Source: Verrucomicrobiales bacterium
GTDB lineage: Bacteria; Verrucomicrobiota; Verrucomicrobiia; Verrucomicrobiales; DEV007
DNA: 33,244 nt
Assembly (NCBI GenBank): GCA_002698785.1
Contig: PAAG01000035.1
Span: 1-33,244 of the forward strand
Direction of reading: 5' to 3'
Each line of letters begins with the position of its first letter. The stretch's first letter is position 1. Under the pieces are notes generated by a model. The model made no database searches, was not told the DNA's origin, and was given only the letters and a program-made list of their open reading frames with translations. Positions 23,342-30,937 of this stretch are shown here, in pieces. The translations under genes were made by a program, and so were the position numbers.

Positions 23342-23414
23342 TCCTCTCCAATTAGAGGAAATGAGTTATATCGTTTCCGGCGAAGTTTTTCGATGATCCC
23401 ACGCTTTTCGTGGG
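23342..23414. other. two small hairpins between convergent genes
   Basis: TCCTCT (23342-23347) pairs with AGAGGA (23354-23359), and CCCACG (23398-23403) with CGTGGG (23409-23414). Neither is followed by a T-run on either strand, so they are weak candidates for a shared terminator region between the convergent propeller (stop 23270) and beta-helix (stop 23431) genes. Confidence 0.25.
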
Positions 23415-23430
23415 TAGGTGGCGTCGACTC

Positions 23431-25473
23431 CTACCTCCCCGGCTTCACCTTCACTTGCACGGTATCGACAGAAACAGGGGCAGTTGTTGACTGGGCAATG
23501 AGCTTGAGTTTCAGCTTCGGACTCCGTCCCGGCGTGGTCTTCTTCACCTTATGCTGAAAGACCACCGTATTTCCTGGAGCTATGTTAGGGATTACGTAGC
23601 CGCGACGCTTCAGGGCACCGGTGACATTCGCCCTTCCTCCCGTTAGGCGGAAGCTCTTCAGCTTATATCCCTTCTTCACCTTTGTCTGACGCAGGAGAAC
23701 GCTGTCGGCATCACCATCGTTCTGGACCGAGTTCCAGTATTTGCTGAAACGCTTTCCATTTAGCTTCACCTTCACTTTCTGCCCTGCTCCGCTGGCGTTG
23801 TAGAGATTGTCTCTTTTGTGTGTGGCAGGGTTTCCTTTCAGACCAATCTTATTGTCGGGCTGGTGTTTCAATTCTACTGCTCCGAGGTCCGCCGCGGAGC
23901 CAAAGATCCTAGCAGATCCCCGCGCGTCTTCTGCCGGAGTATTTCCCGAAGTGACCGCCTGATCAACCACCGGCAATCCACCCTCCGGCACAAACCCAAA
24001 TTTCCCCTCCGCAATCAAAGTGAAGAAACCGATCTTCGGATCGACCACAGGCGTCTCCTGCCCCACGAAGTTCCCTCCCACTTTGTTAAAGCTGGAGGGA
24101 AAAATGTCATCATTGTTCGTCACATTGAAGTCCGTGTTGTCGTAGACGATGGAGTTCTCGAGAGTCAAATTCATATCACCATAGATCCCACCCCCAAGAC
24201 CAGTGGTGGCCTCATTCTCCACAATGGTGGAGTGGATGATCGTGAGGTCGGCTCCGGCGGGTGCGTGAATTCCACCACCCGAGTCCTCGGCATCATTCCG
24301 GAAAAGCGTGGTGTTAACGAGCGTGATGTCCGCGTCGGAGGCACCGTTCCGTGCATAAATTCCGCCGCCCGCTGAGCCCGCATTGTTCCCGGCATCGCAA
24401 GAGTTCGTCTGTATCAAAGAGTCTTTGATCAGCAGAAGTGGACCCTCCGCGTAGATACCTCCCCCATCCCCGTTAAAGCCGAATGCCGCTCCGACATTGA
24501 CGCCAGCCCTGCCCGTCGAATTTCCCTCGATACGACAATCAGTGATCGTGGCCAGCTGTCGCATGCCGCTGGCATGGTCGAGAAACATCGCCCCTGCGTT
24601 TCCGCCATCTCCCGGTGCGCCGCTCCCAGCATCTCCACCATTACCAGCTCGGTTCGATGTTCCAAACACCGTTCCGGAAATATCGATCATCCCCGTCGTG
24701 TAGACAACGTAGAGCACACCACCCCAACCGCCGTCACCAGCATCTTCACTCCCGAAGGCTTCACCACCATTTCCAGCATTGTTGGAGCTGAAATCACAAT
24801 CAGTAATCGTGATGTCTCCGCTTGTAGTGGAGAAAAGCACGCCACCGTGCCCTCCATTTCCTGCGTTCATCGGGCTGGATCCATTGCCACCATGCCCAGC
24901 GCGATTCACTCCGAAATAGCAGCCGTCGAGAGTCACGTTCCCCGTCTCCACTCCGATCACTCCCCCATTTCCGCCATTCGCACCGACAGCACCGTCTTGC
25001 GCCCGGTTGAACTGGAAATCACAATCCCTCACAACGAGGTCACCTGAAGAACGAAAAATAATCGCCCCGCCGGCAAATCCCGATTCCCCCACCGCATCCT
25101 GAATATCCATTCCCTCCAGTGTGAGACTCGTCGAGCCCTCGGCTTGAAAGGCAGCAGATCCCGGGCTGCTGATAATCAGACCATTCGGAAGCGATGCCGC
25201 AGAAATCTCGATCGAGATGGAGGAATTGATCAGAATCTTCGAGCCCAGAATGATCGACTGGCCATCCAGGTCCTGATGAAAGGTGATCCTGTTCGTCGGA
25301 TCACCCGTGGTAACAATATCGCCGATCGCGTCGCGCAAGGTATTGCCGTTGCCATTGTCCAGTTCGCTGGTCACCACGACGTCGAGAGAATGCCCGATAC
25401 CGTTGAACCCGAAAGGAGCGAGCAAACAGCAGGTGGCCAGCACATTACGAAGGAGAAGTCGCTTCGTCTTCAT
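23431..25473 (-). CDS. exported choice-of-anchor Q-like beta-helix protein with shared C-terminal domain
   Basis: The 680-residue protein has a signal peptide (about 1-29). NTLRDAI followed by RITFHQDLDGQSI, and many turns of the type (I/L)-x-x-C-x-F with Gly/Asn-rich loops, form a right-handed parallel beta-helix (about 45-480). DARGSARIFGSAADLGAVEL near 515-535 closes the domain in the style of choice-of-anchor Q proteins. Those proteins are named because different genomes attach them with different C-terminal anchors. Residues 538-680 (DNA 23434-23862) are the shared domain (QPDNKIG, VQNDG, NVTG, DTVQVKV). This pairing is independent support for an anchoring role of that domain. Function: adhesion or polysaccharide contact is inferred. 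Confidence 0.85.
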   Translation of the reverse strand: MKTKRLLLRNVLATCCLLAPFGFNGIGHSLDVVVTSELDNGNGNTLRDAIGDIVTTGDPTNRITFHQDLDGQSIILGSKILINSSISIEISAASLPNGLIISSPGSAAFQAEGSTSLTLEGMDIQDAVGESGFAGGAIIFRSSGDLVVRDCDFQFNRAQDGAVGANGGNGGVIGVETGNVTLDGCYFGVNRAGHGGNGSSPMNAGNGGHGGVLFSTTSGDITITDCDFSSNNAGNGGEAFGSEDAGDGGWGGVLYVVYTTGMIDISGTVFGTSNRAGNGGDAGSGAPGDGGNAGAMFLDHASGMRQLATITDCRIEGNSTGRAGVNVGAAFGFNGDGGGIYAEGPLLLIKDSLIQTNSCDAGNNAGSAGGGIYARNGASDADITLVNTTLFRNDAEDSGGGIHAPAGADLTIIHSTIVENEATTGLGGGIYGDMNLTLENSIVYDNTDFNVTNNDDIFPSSFNKVGGNFVGQETPVVDPKIGFFTLIAEGKFGFVPEGGLPVVDQAVTSGNTPAEDARGSARIFGSAADLGAVELKHQPDNKIGLKGNPATHKRDNLYNASGAGQKVKVKLNGKRFSKYWNSVQNDGDADSVLLRQTKVKKGYKLKSFRLTGGRANVTGALKRRGYVIPNIAPGNTVVFQHKVKKTTPGRSPKLKLKLIAQSTTAPVSVDTVQVKVKPGR

Positions 25474-25590
25474 TGATAAGGGAAGGTCTTGTTTTGCGGG
25501 ACGCTATGATACTGCGGCTCACCGATTGAGCAAGGCGCATATACCGACTTTTCCCAGGACAAACACCCTATAGGTAGAAAGACCCACCCA

Positions 25591-26094
25591 TCACTCCATA
25601 TCAATCTCGGCGCGATATAGCTCACACGATTGGGCAGCGGACTTCTCCCATTGCTCCGCAGTGTAACCAGGATCATTCAAAATCCCCATCGGCTGGCACA
25701 TACCGACGATCTTCGAGAGAGCATCCGCAGCTACCGCAGAATAAGGGCCCGACAGCTCGCTGATCAGGTAAGCAAAACACCTCTCCAACGTGTCTACATC
25801 ATTCGCATTTACCTCCCCCTCCAGACCGCACCGGACCAGTTGCCATTGCATCAAACCCGATCGAACCGGCCCTCCGAACGGCTTTTCCGACGACGGCATC
25901 TCCTCTGGAGACTGGAGAATTTCGAGAGTTTCGCGCTTTTCCTCCTGCGTAGTCGTTTCGCTCCCAAAGATCTCGACCGTCTTCCATCCACTCACAAAAT
26001 CGATAGACCTTCCCTCAACCGCAGGCGGCAAATCGACCGGCGCAGCAACGCTGGAAAGTGCCAATGCAAAGGGGAACAAAAAGAAAAACCTCAT
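25591..26094 (-). CDS. small exported protein of unknown function
   Basis: The 167-residue protein has a signal peptide (1-17, MRFFFLFPFALALSSVA|AP). The mature part is helical and acidic with four Cys (C108, C125, C152, C161 by approximate count), and segments VNANDVDTLERCFAYLISEL, AVAADALSKIVGMCQPMGIL and EQWEKSAAQSCELYRAEIDM. The Cys may form disulfides in the periplasm. It does not carry either recurrent C-terminal module of the cluster. It lies between the beta-helix and NHL genes on the same strand, with gaps of more than 100 bases, so co-transcription is uncertain. No family recognised. Confidence 0.65.
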   Translation of the reverse strand: MRFFFLFPFALALSSVAAPVDLPPAVEGRSIDFVSGWKTVEIFGSETTTQEEKRETLEILQSPEEMPSSEKPFGGPVRSGLMQWQLVRCGLEGEVNANDVDTLERCFAYLISELSGPYSAVAADALSKIVGMCQPMGILNDPGYTAEQWEKSAAQSCELYRAEIDME

Positions 26095-26241
26095 GCCGTC
26101 GAGAAGTCGATAGTCTTCCCCCTACAACGGACAAAACCGAGACAAAAATAGAAAAACACCGTTCTGCCACCCAGGCAATTAGCGAGCCCCCCGCCACCGC
26201 CGAGCAACGAGGAGACTCACCACATCCTAACAACCACCCCA

Positions 26242-27780
26242 TCACCTCCTGAATTTCAGTTTCGCTTTTACCATATCCGTGGTTCCCGCCTCCTTTGACG
26301 AGCAGGCAACGCGAAAAGTCCTACGTGTCCTGGGTCGATCCAGCTTCGCCTTCACCTTCGCACGAAACTGCACTTGCTCCGTAGCTCCCACTTCGAGAGC
26401 ATAGCCACGCTTCATCGCAGCAGTAACATTGCCCTTCCCGATCTGCACATACTTCGGCTTGAACTTCCGGTTCGCCCCGCTGACACGCACCGTCATACCA
26501 TCAGCGAAAAGACCATTCGTATCGCTTTCAATATTGAAAAAGAACTTCGCCTTCGGGCTGCCGACGCTCTTGATCCTCTGCAGCTGTCCAGCACCGGTGG
26601 GAGTATAAACGTTGTTCCCCTTTTGCCCATTTCGCTTCTTGCCAACGGTGGCGTCGGGCTGAAAGCTGGTAGCAGGCGCGGCTTCCTCGATCCTGCGAAT
26701 GCGGTGGTTCAGCGTATCTGTCAGGAAAAGATTCCCATACGAATCGATGGCGAGTCCGGCCACATGAGAGATCTTCGCGGCTACCGCAGATCCACCATCG
26801 CCGGAGAAGCCCTCGATCCCCGTGCCCGTGATCGTGCGAAGCCTGTCCGGTCCCTTCACGATCCTGCGAACGCGGTACTGGGTCGTGTCGGCAATGTAGA
26901 CATTCCCATCCCGATCGACTTTGACATCGACCGGAGAATAAAGTTGAGCAGCCAACGTCGGAACATTGTCCCCATTGTAACCCGGAGTCCCCGTGCCGCA
27001 GATCGTCGAGATGATCCCCGTCTTTGCATCCACAAAACGCACGACCGAATTTCCCGTGTCCGCGATGTAGAGGTTATTCTCCCGATCGAAGCAAAGGCCG
27101 TGCGGATACGTGAGCCCCGCATCCGTCGCGGGACCACCGTCTCCCGTGTGCCCGAACAGACCGCTACCCACCACCGTTGTGACTTTGCGAGTGTCCTTGT
27201 CGATCTTCCTGATCTTGGCATTCGCACTCGCCATCACATAAAGGTGACCCTCCATATCGAATGCGAGATACATCCCCGACCCCAGGTTCGCATCCAGGGC
27301 ACTGGCACCGTCATCAGTATTGGTGCCGCCACCGGCATAACGAGTCACGTAGCGCGTTTTCGCATCAATTCTAAAAACACCATCGGAGCCGTCGCAGGCC
27401 ACATAGACATTTCCCAAACCATCGATCGCGAGCGAGTTGGGCGCGTAGAGGTAGATGTCATCCGCGTGAGCGTTTTCAACAGGTGCAGTTACTCCAGCAC
27501 CACCCGCATAGGAAGAAACAATTCCCGTCGTGCGGTCGTATCGACGGACACGTGAGGAGCCATCGATGAAATAAAGGTTCCCCTTCGGATCGCAAGCGAT
27601 CCTTCTCGGTTCTTCCAAAGTGGCAGAAAGGCCAAACCCACCGTCACCGCCGTAGCCCTCCGCACCGGTTCCAACGATGGTAGAGATGTCGCCCGGATCG
27701 GCATGGGCAACAATCGGTGAAGCAGCCAAAACCAGCGATGCGGCAAAAACAAAAGGAGTCTGTAAAAGAGATTTCTTCAT
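26242..27780 (-). CDS. exported NHL-repeat beta-propeller with shared C-terminal domain
   Basis: The 512-residue protein has a signal peptide (about 1-27, SPIVAHA|DP). From about 28 to 365 it holds six NHL-type repeats. Each has a blade centre such as GNLYFIDG, GNVYVACDG, GHLYVMAS, NNLYIADTGNSVVRFVD, GNVYIADTTQYRVRRI or GNLFLTDTLNHRIRRI, and several are preceded by GTGxxGYxGDxG and L-x-x-P. NHL proteins are six-bladed propellers that bind proteins or small ligands. Residues 374-512 (DNA 26245-26661) are the shared domain. It is one of the more divergent copies, with ESDTNG in place of ENDG but with GNVTA and DMVKAKL kept. No terminator hairpin is obvious downstream. Confidence 0.85.
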   Translation of the reverse strand: MKKSLLQTPFVFAASLVLAASPIVAHADPGDISTIVGTGAEGYGGDGGFGLSATLEEPRRIACDPKGNLYFIDGSSRVRRYDRTTGIVSSYAGGAGVTAPVENAHADDIYLYAPNSLAIDGLGNVYVACDGSDGVFRIDAKTRYVTRYAGGGTNTDDGASALDANLGSGMYLAFDMEGHLYVMASANAKIRKIDKDTRKVTTVVGSGLFGHTGDGGPATDAGLTYPHGLCFDRENNLYIADTGNSVVRFVDAKTGIISTICGTGTPGYNGDNVPTLAAQLYSPVDVKVDRDGNVYIADTTQYRVRRIVKGPDRLRTITGTGIEGFSGDGGSAVAAKISHVAGLAIDSYGNLFLTDTLNHRIRRIEEAAPATSFQPDATVGKKRNGQKGNNVYTPTGAGQLQRIKSVGSPKAKFFFNIESDTNGLFADGMTVRVSGANRKFKPKYVQIGKGNVTAAMKRGYALEVGATEQVQFRAKVKAKLDRPRTRRTFRVACSSKEAGTTDMVKAKLKFRR

Positions 27781-27871
27781 AGAGATAGAGCAGTTGTTGC
27801 CCCCTCCAAAGAGATCTCTCGCGGTTCGTTACACAGATTTATCCATTTTTACGATCACCAAACCAGAAACC

Positions 27872-27903
27872 AAAAACACCGGACTAATTTCGGCCCGGTG
27901 TTT
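27872..27903 (-). terminator. factor-independent terminator of the 27939-29564 gene
   Basis: AAACACCGG-type arms 27874-27882 and 27895-27903 form a perfect 9-base stem with a 12-base loop. On the minus strand TTTTT (27876-27872) follows. It begins 36 bases past the minus-strand stop. Good canonical terminator. Confidence 0.8.
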
Positions 27904-27938
27904 CCTTGCTTGAATTGTTGTTAGGGAAAAGAAACCGG

Positions 27939-29564
27939 TTAGTCGTCGAGAACAACCTTGGCTTTCACCGTATCTGTCGAACCGCTGAGAAGCGATGTTC
28001 CTCTCAACTTGATCTTGCGATTGCGTGCTGAGTCTGCGTTGCGATACTTGGGCTGTGCCTGAAAGATAACGGCCTGATCAGGAGAAACACCGGTAGCCAC
28101 TTCTCTCCCACGCTTCACCTTCGCAGTCACATTGGCGCGACCTCCGGTCAGGCGGAAATACTTGGATTTTACGATGCTGCCAGCGCCCTTTTCCTTGATG
28201 CCGAAATTATCAAGAGAAGCACCGTCGTTCTGAACCGCGAAGAAGTAGCGCTTACGTCCAGTCGGTGGCAACTCTACTTTGATGCCCTGGCCACCGCCGC
28301 TACTGTTGTAGCGATTGTTCCCTTTCATCTTCGTGAGGTTGCGCTTCTGGCCGATTTGCATGTCAGTCAGGAAATCGGGATCAGCGTCATACAGGACGAC
28401 AGTGAAACTATCGTCAGCGGGATCACCAACAGAGTCTCCCATTACCTCTACGTCGGTAATTCTAATTCCGATACGGAGAGTGCTGTCATTGACCAAGCTA
28501 ACCGTGGGTTGGATAATGTGGTCTTCAACATTGGGATCGGCGATCGTCGCAAGCGCGACATACTGGGAGGCAGTTTTGCCTGCGAAAGCATTTGCGGCTA
28601 CCACATCCACCTCGTAGACACCAATTGCTGTATCAGTGGAAGTAACAACACCGCCGGAGAGAGAGGTCGCACCCTTCGCAAGTGTTCCGGCACTTGTCAC
28701 ATTGGCACCAGCGATTAATAGAGCCGATTCGGGAGTTCCACCCACCGTTGAACCTGGAATCTGATAAACCGTGAAAAAGAAATCGTCGTCATCAGCTTCA
28801 CCCGCAGTCTCAGCACCGCCGATCTGGGTATCGAAGACGAGAATGTTCAACTCAACACTGTCGTCGGTAATGACCACGTCGTTGAGAGTTGGGATATCAT
28901 CATCTGTTGATGCACCTCTTACCGTCGCCATGACGACGAAATCTTCCACCGCAGCTCCTGCAAAGAAACCGGACTTTTCCAAAGTGACAGTATAGTCGCC
29001 AGTATTATTCTGCACCGAGGTTACCGCAATACTGTTCACCCCGAAACCAAAGGCCAGAGTGCCATTCGAATTCACCCGGCCCAGCCCCATGAGGGAACCC
29101 GATCCTGCACCAATGGTAGAGTTGGCATTCATTTGGCGAATCACGAAACCGAAGTCAGTATCAGACGCGTTTGAATTATCCTGATCCCCATTTCCCTCAA
29201 GGTCGACTCCGCGAGTCGTGACAACGAGCTGATCGGCCGTCACATTAGTGGCGACTCCATAAGCGAAGTTATCTGAATCAGACCCCAGTCGGGTGATCTC
29301 TATGAGGAAGTCCTCCTCCATGGCACCCGCGAAAGCCCCCACCGCATCGATTACGATGTCGAGGTCCCCCGTGCCGTTGTCGGTGATGGAAAGAGCTCCA
29401 CCCACAGAGTTTGCACTGTTAAAGAACGAAGCAGCCGAAGCATCGACAGTTCCCATCGCGATGATGGAATCATCTGCGGCCCGCAATGTAGCAGCAGTAC
29501 ACGAAAAAAGAACGGAAAGGCAAGCCCCTCCGATCACTCGATTCAGAATGTGAGACATTTTCAT
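27939..29564 (-). CDS. exported three-repeat protein with shared C-terminal domain (second copy)
   Basis: The 541-residue paralogue of the gene at 3198-4841 has a signal peptide (about 1-30, ATLRA|AD). LFSC at about residue 21 could be read as a lipobox, but the AxA site fits better. Three tandem repeats of about 110-115 residues follow (about 33-145, 150-265, 275-390), each starting with a (L/I)-x-x-x-G-x-V motif, with internal GAFAG, GFFAG or NAFAG. Residues 400-541 (DNA 27942-28367) are the shared domain (MQIGQKRNLTKMKGNNRYN, VQNDG, NVTA, DTVKAKV). The repeat part is acidic, the end basic. Terminator at 27872-27903. A structural surface role is inferred. Confidence 0.85.
   Translation of the reverse strand: MKMSHILNRVIGGACLSVLFSCTAATLRAADDSIIAMGTVDASAASFFNSANSVGGALSITDNGTGDLDIVIDAVGAFAGAMEEDFLIEITRLGSDSDNFAYGVATNVTADQLVVTTRGVDLEGNGDQDNSNASDTDFGFVIRQMNANSTIGAGSGSLMGLGRVNSNGTLAFGFGVNSIAVTSVQNNTGDYTVTLEKSGFFAGAAVEDFVVMATVRGASTDDDIPTLNDVVITDDSVELNILVFDTQIGGAETAGEADDDDFFFTVYQIPGSTVGGTPESALLIAGANVTSAGTLAKGATSLSGGVVTSTDTAIGVYEVDVVAANAFAGKTASQYVALATIADPNVEDHIIQPTVSLVNDSTLRIGIRITDVEVMGDSVGDPADDSFTVVLYDADPDFLTDMQIGQKRNLTKMKGNNRYNSSGGGQGIKVELPPTGRKRYFFAVQNDGASLDNFGIKEKGAGSIVKSKYFRLTGGRANVTAKVKRGREVATGVSPDQAVIFQAQPKYRNADSARNRKIKLRGTSLLSGSTDTVKAKVVLDD
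28279..28355 (-). repeat. DNA-level repeat, copy 2 (pairs with 3541-3617)
   Basis: This copy differs at 6 of 77 positions from 3541-3617. The two copies lie about 24.7 kb apart in the same orientation, so recombination between them could delete or duplicate the intervening segment. Confidence 0.8.
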
Positions 29565-29906
29565 TGGTCAGTAGTAGCAGTTCACAAAGCATCAGGGGAC
29601 TTTCTCAAAACAAAGCGATGCCTCATGGTCGAGGTAGACGCGCGACCAGTAACCGGGATTCAAAAAAGATGAAAAAAAATGTAAGAATCACGTAATTGCC
29701 TGATTTCCAGAAGATAACACCCCTTAATACGGAAACTTTCGGAGTCAGCCCATATGCGAACTGGCTTTCCTCCGGACCTCACTACTTACCGAAAACATCT
29801 CGGGGCAACCGAAAACAGGCATATCCTCTCAACAGCACACCAACGTGGTAATCCGAACGATACCACAACAACCGATCGGACGATCAAGCCCTAACCAAAA
29901 ATCCCC
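29565..29906. other. intergenic region
   Basis: These 342 bases hold no gene I can support. There is a small inverted repeat TGGTCG (29626-29631) / CGACCA (29643-29648), and A-rich tracts near 29665-29680 that would suit a promoter for the minus-strand gene starting at 29564. Nothing else is recognisable. Confidence 0.45.
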
Positions 29907-30617
29907 TCACAAAGCCGCCACCTGCCGCTTCAGCTTTCGTATCTTCTTCTTCAGGCGCCGCACCTTCGCATTCCTATCCTTCCGCTTTGCCAGCCGAAGC
30001 TTCTTTTTGAACTCACGAATCTTCGAGAGAAGAAACGCACGCTGGATCGGGATCGGGTCCACCCACTCGGGGTAGGTTTCCACCTGGTTGATGATGGCTG
30101 GCCCGTCCGGATCCGCATCGTCGAAGACCAGACGAACCATATCGATCGTGTGATCAGTAAAGCCATCATTGAACGCACGAAAAAACACGAACCCCACCGT
30201 CTCCTGCCCTCCATTGATCCGCGCGTCCGTAAAGCGTACGAAACCGAAACTCTGAACAAACTCCGGAGTCGGCCCAGAACTCGTAGCTGACCCTATCGAT
30301 GCTTTATAGCGTGTCGTAGTGGATGCAGGAAAAATGCGCCGATCCACCCGTGCCTGGGCGACCAGGGAGTTACTCTTCAACTCGAAAATTTGAATCCCGC
30401 GATACTGGTGGGACGTCGTGCCGGGAATATTGTAATTCAGCACCACATTGCGAAGTTCATCATTCCCGTCCCCCGTGATATCCCCTTTAAAGGCCGACGT
30501 ATCGACGAAAGTGATCGTCTGGTTCAAGTTGATCTGGACCGTCCTCGCCTCAGCCTTCCCCGCAAAAGCAGCCGAGCCAACCGCCGCAGCAGTCCCCGCG
30601 AGCCAGCGATTTCCCAT
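29907..30617 (-). CDS. exported protein with basic 44-residue tail
   Basis: The 236-residue protein is read from the ATG at 30617, which has an AGGACGGG-like ribosome site and gives a canonical signal peptide (MGNRWLAGTAAAVGSAAFAG, cut near KAEA|RT). The frame is open to 30965, but a terminator at 30874-30908 lies inside that stretch; an ATG at 30692 is an alternative. TVQINLNQTITFVDTSAF and GDITGDGNDELRNVVLNYN (calcium-loop-like D-x-T-x-D-G-x-D) start the mature part, followed by beta-rich sequence. Residues 193-236 (DNA 29910-30041) form the Lys/Arg-rich tail LLSKIREFKKKLRLAK... ending in VAAL, which aligns without gaps with the propeller protein at 21810-23270. Confidence 0.7.
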   Translation of the reverse strand: MGNRWLAGTAAAVGSAAFAGKAEARTVQINLNQTITFVDTSAFKGDITGDGNDELRNVVLNYNIPGTTSHQYRGIQIFELKSNSLVAQARVDRRIFPASTTTRYKASIGSATSSGPTPEFVQSFGFVRFTDARINGGQETVGFVFFRAFNDGFTDHTIDMVRLVFDDADPDGPAIINQVETYPEWVDPIPIQRAFLLSKIREFKKKLRLAKRKDRNAKVRRLKKKIRKLKRQVAAL

Positions 30618-30873
30618 TCCCGTCCTGGGGACAAAATCCGGGCGTTCCGTTTCGAGCGATTCACGCTCGCAATTCAAAAGGGGCGATTCCATGACGGGAG
30701 TGTAGTCAAATTTGGATCGCCATAGCAATCCTCCACTCGCGGAAGAAGCAGTGTTCATTCCTCCCGCACCCAGAGTATCAAAACTCTCCGATTCACCAGC
30801 AACATTGATACTCCCACGCTGGAGTGAGGCCTTCAGGCCTTCCCAAAAGCCAAGCCTCTCAACGTCCAAAAAC

Positions 30874-30908
30874 AAAAAAAACGGTGGCTTCACCAACAGA
30901 AGCCACCG
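30874..30908 (-). terminator. factor-independent terminator of the 30938-32179 gene
   Basis: CGGTGGCTT (30882-30890) and AAGCCACCG (30900-30908) form a perfect 9-base stem with a 9-base loop; TTTTTTTT (30881-30874) follows on the minus strand. It lies 30 bases past the stop at 30938 and before any plausible start of the next gene (30692 or 30617). The rest of 30618-30937 is leader sequence without a supported gene. Confidence 0.85.
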
Positions 30909-30937
30909 AATCCTCAGGAAAAATACACTGTTCGATC

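Noticed and set aside
21193-23430. Factor-independent terminators at the ends of the VOC and propeller genes
   Set aside because: Hairpins are present near 23342-23414 but lack T-runs; none was found after the VOC gene.
26374-27555. 393-codon open frame on the plus strand
   Set aside because: It lies wholly antisense to the NHL-repeat gene. The product is Arg/Ile-rich with no family pattern, as expected from the complement of a GC-biased propeller gene.
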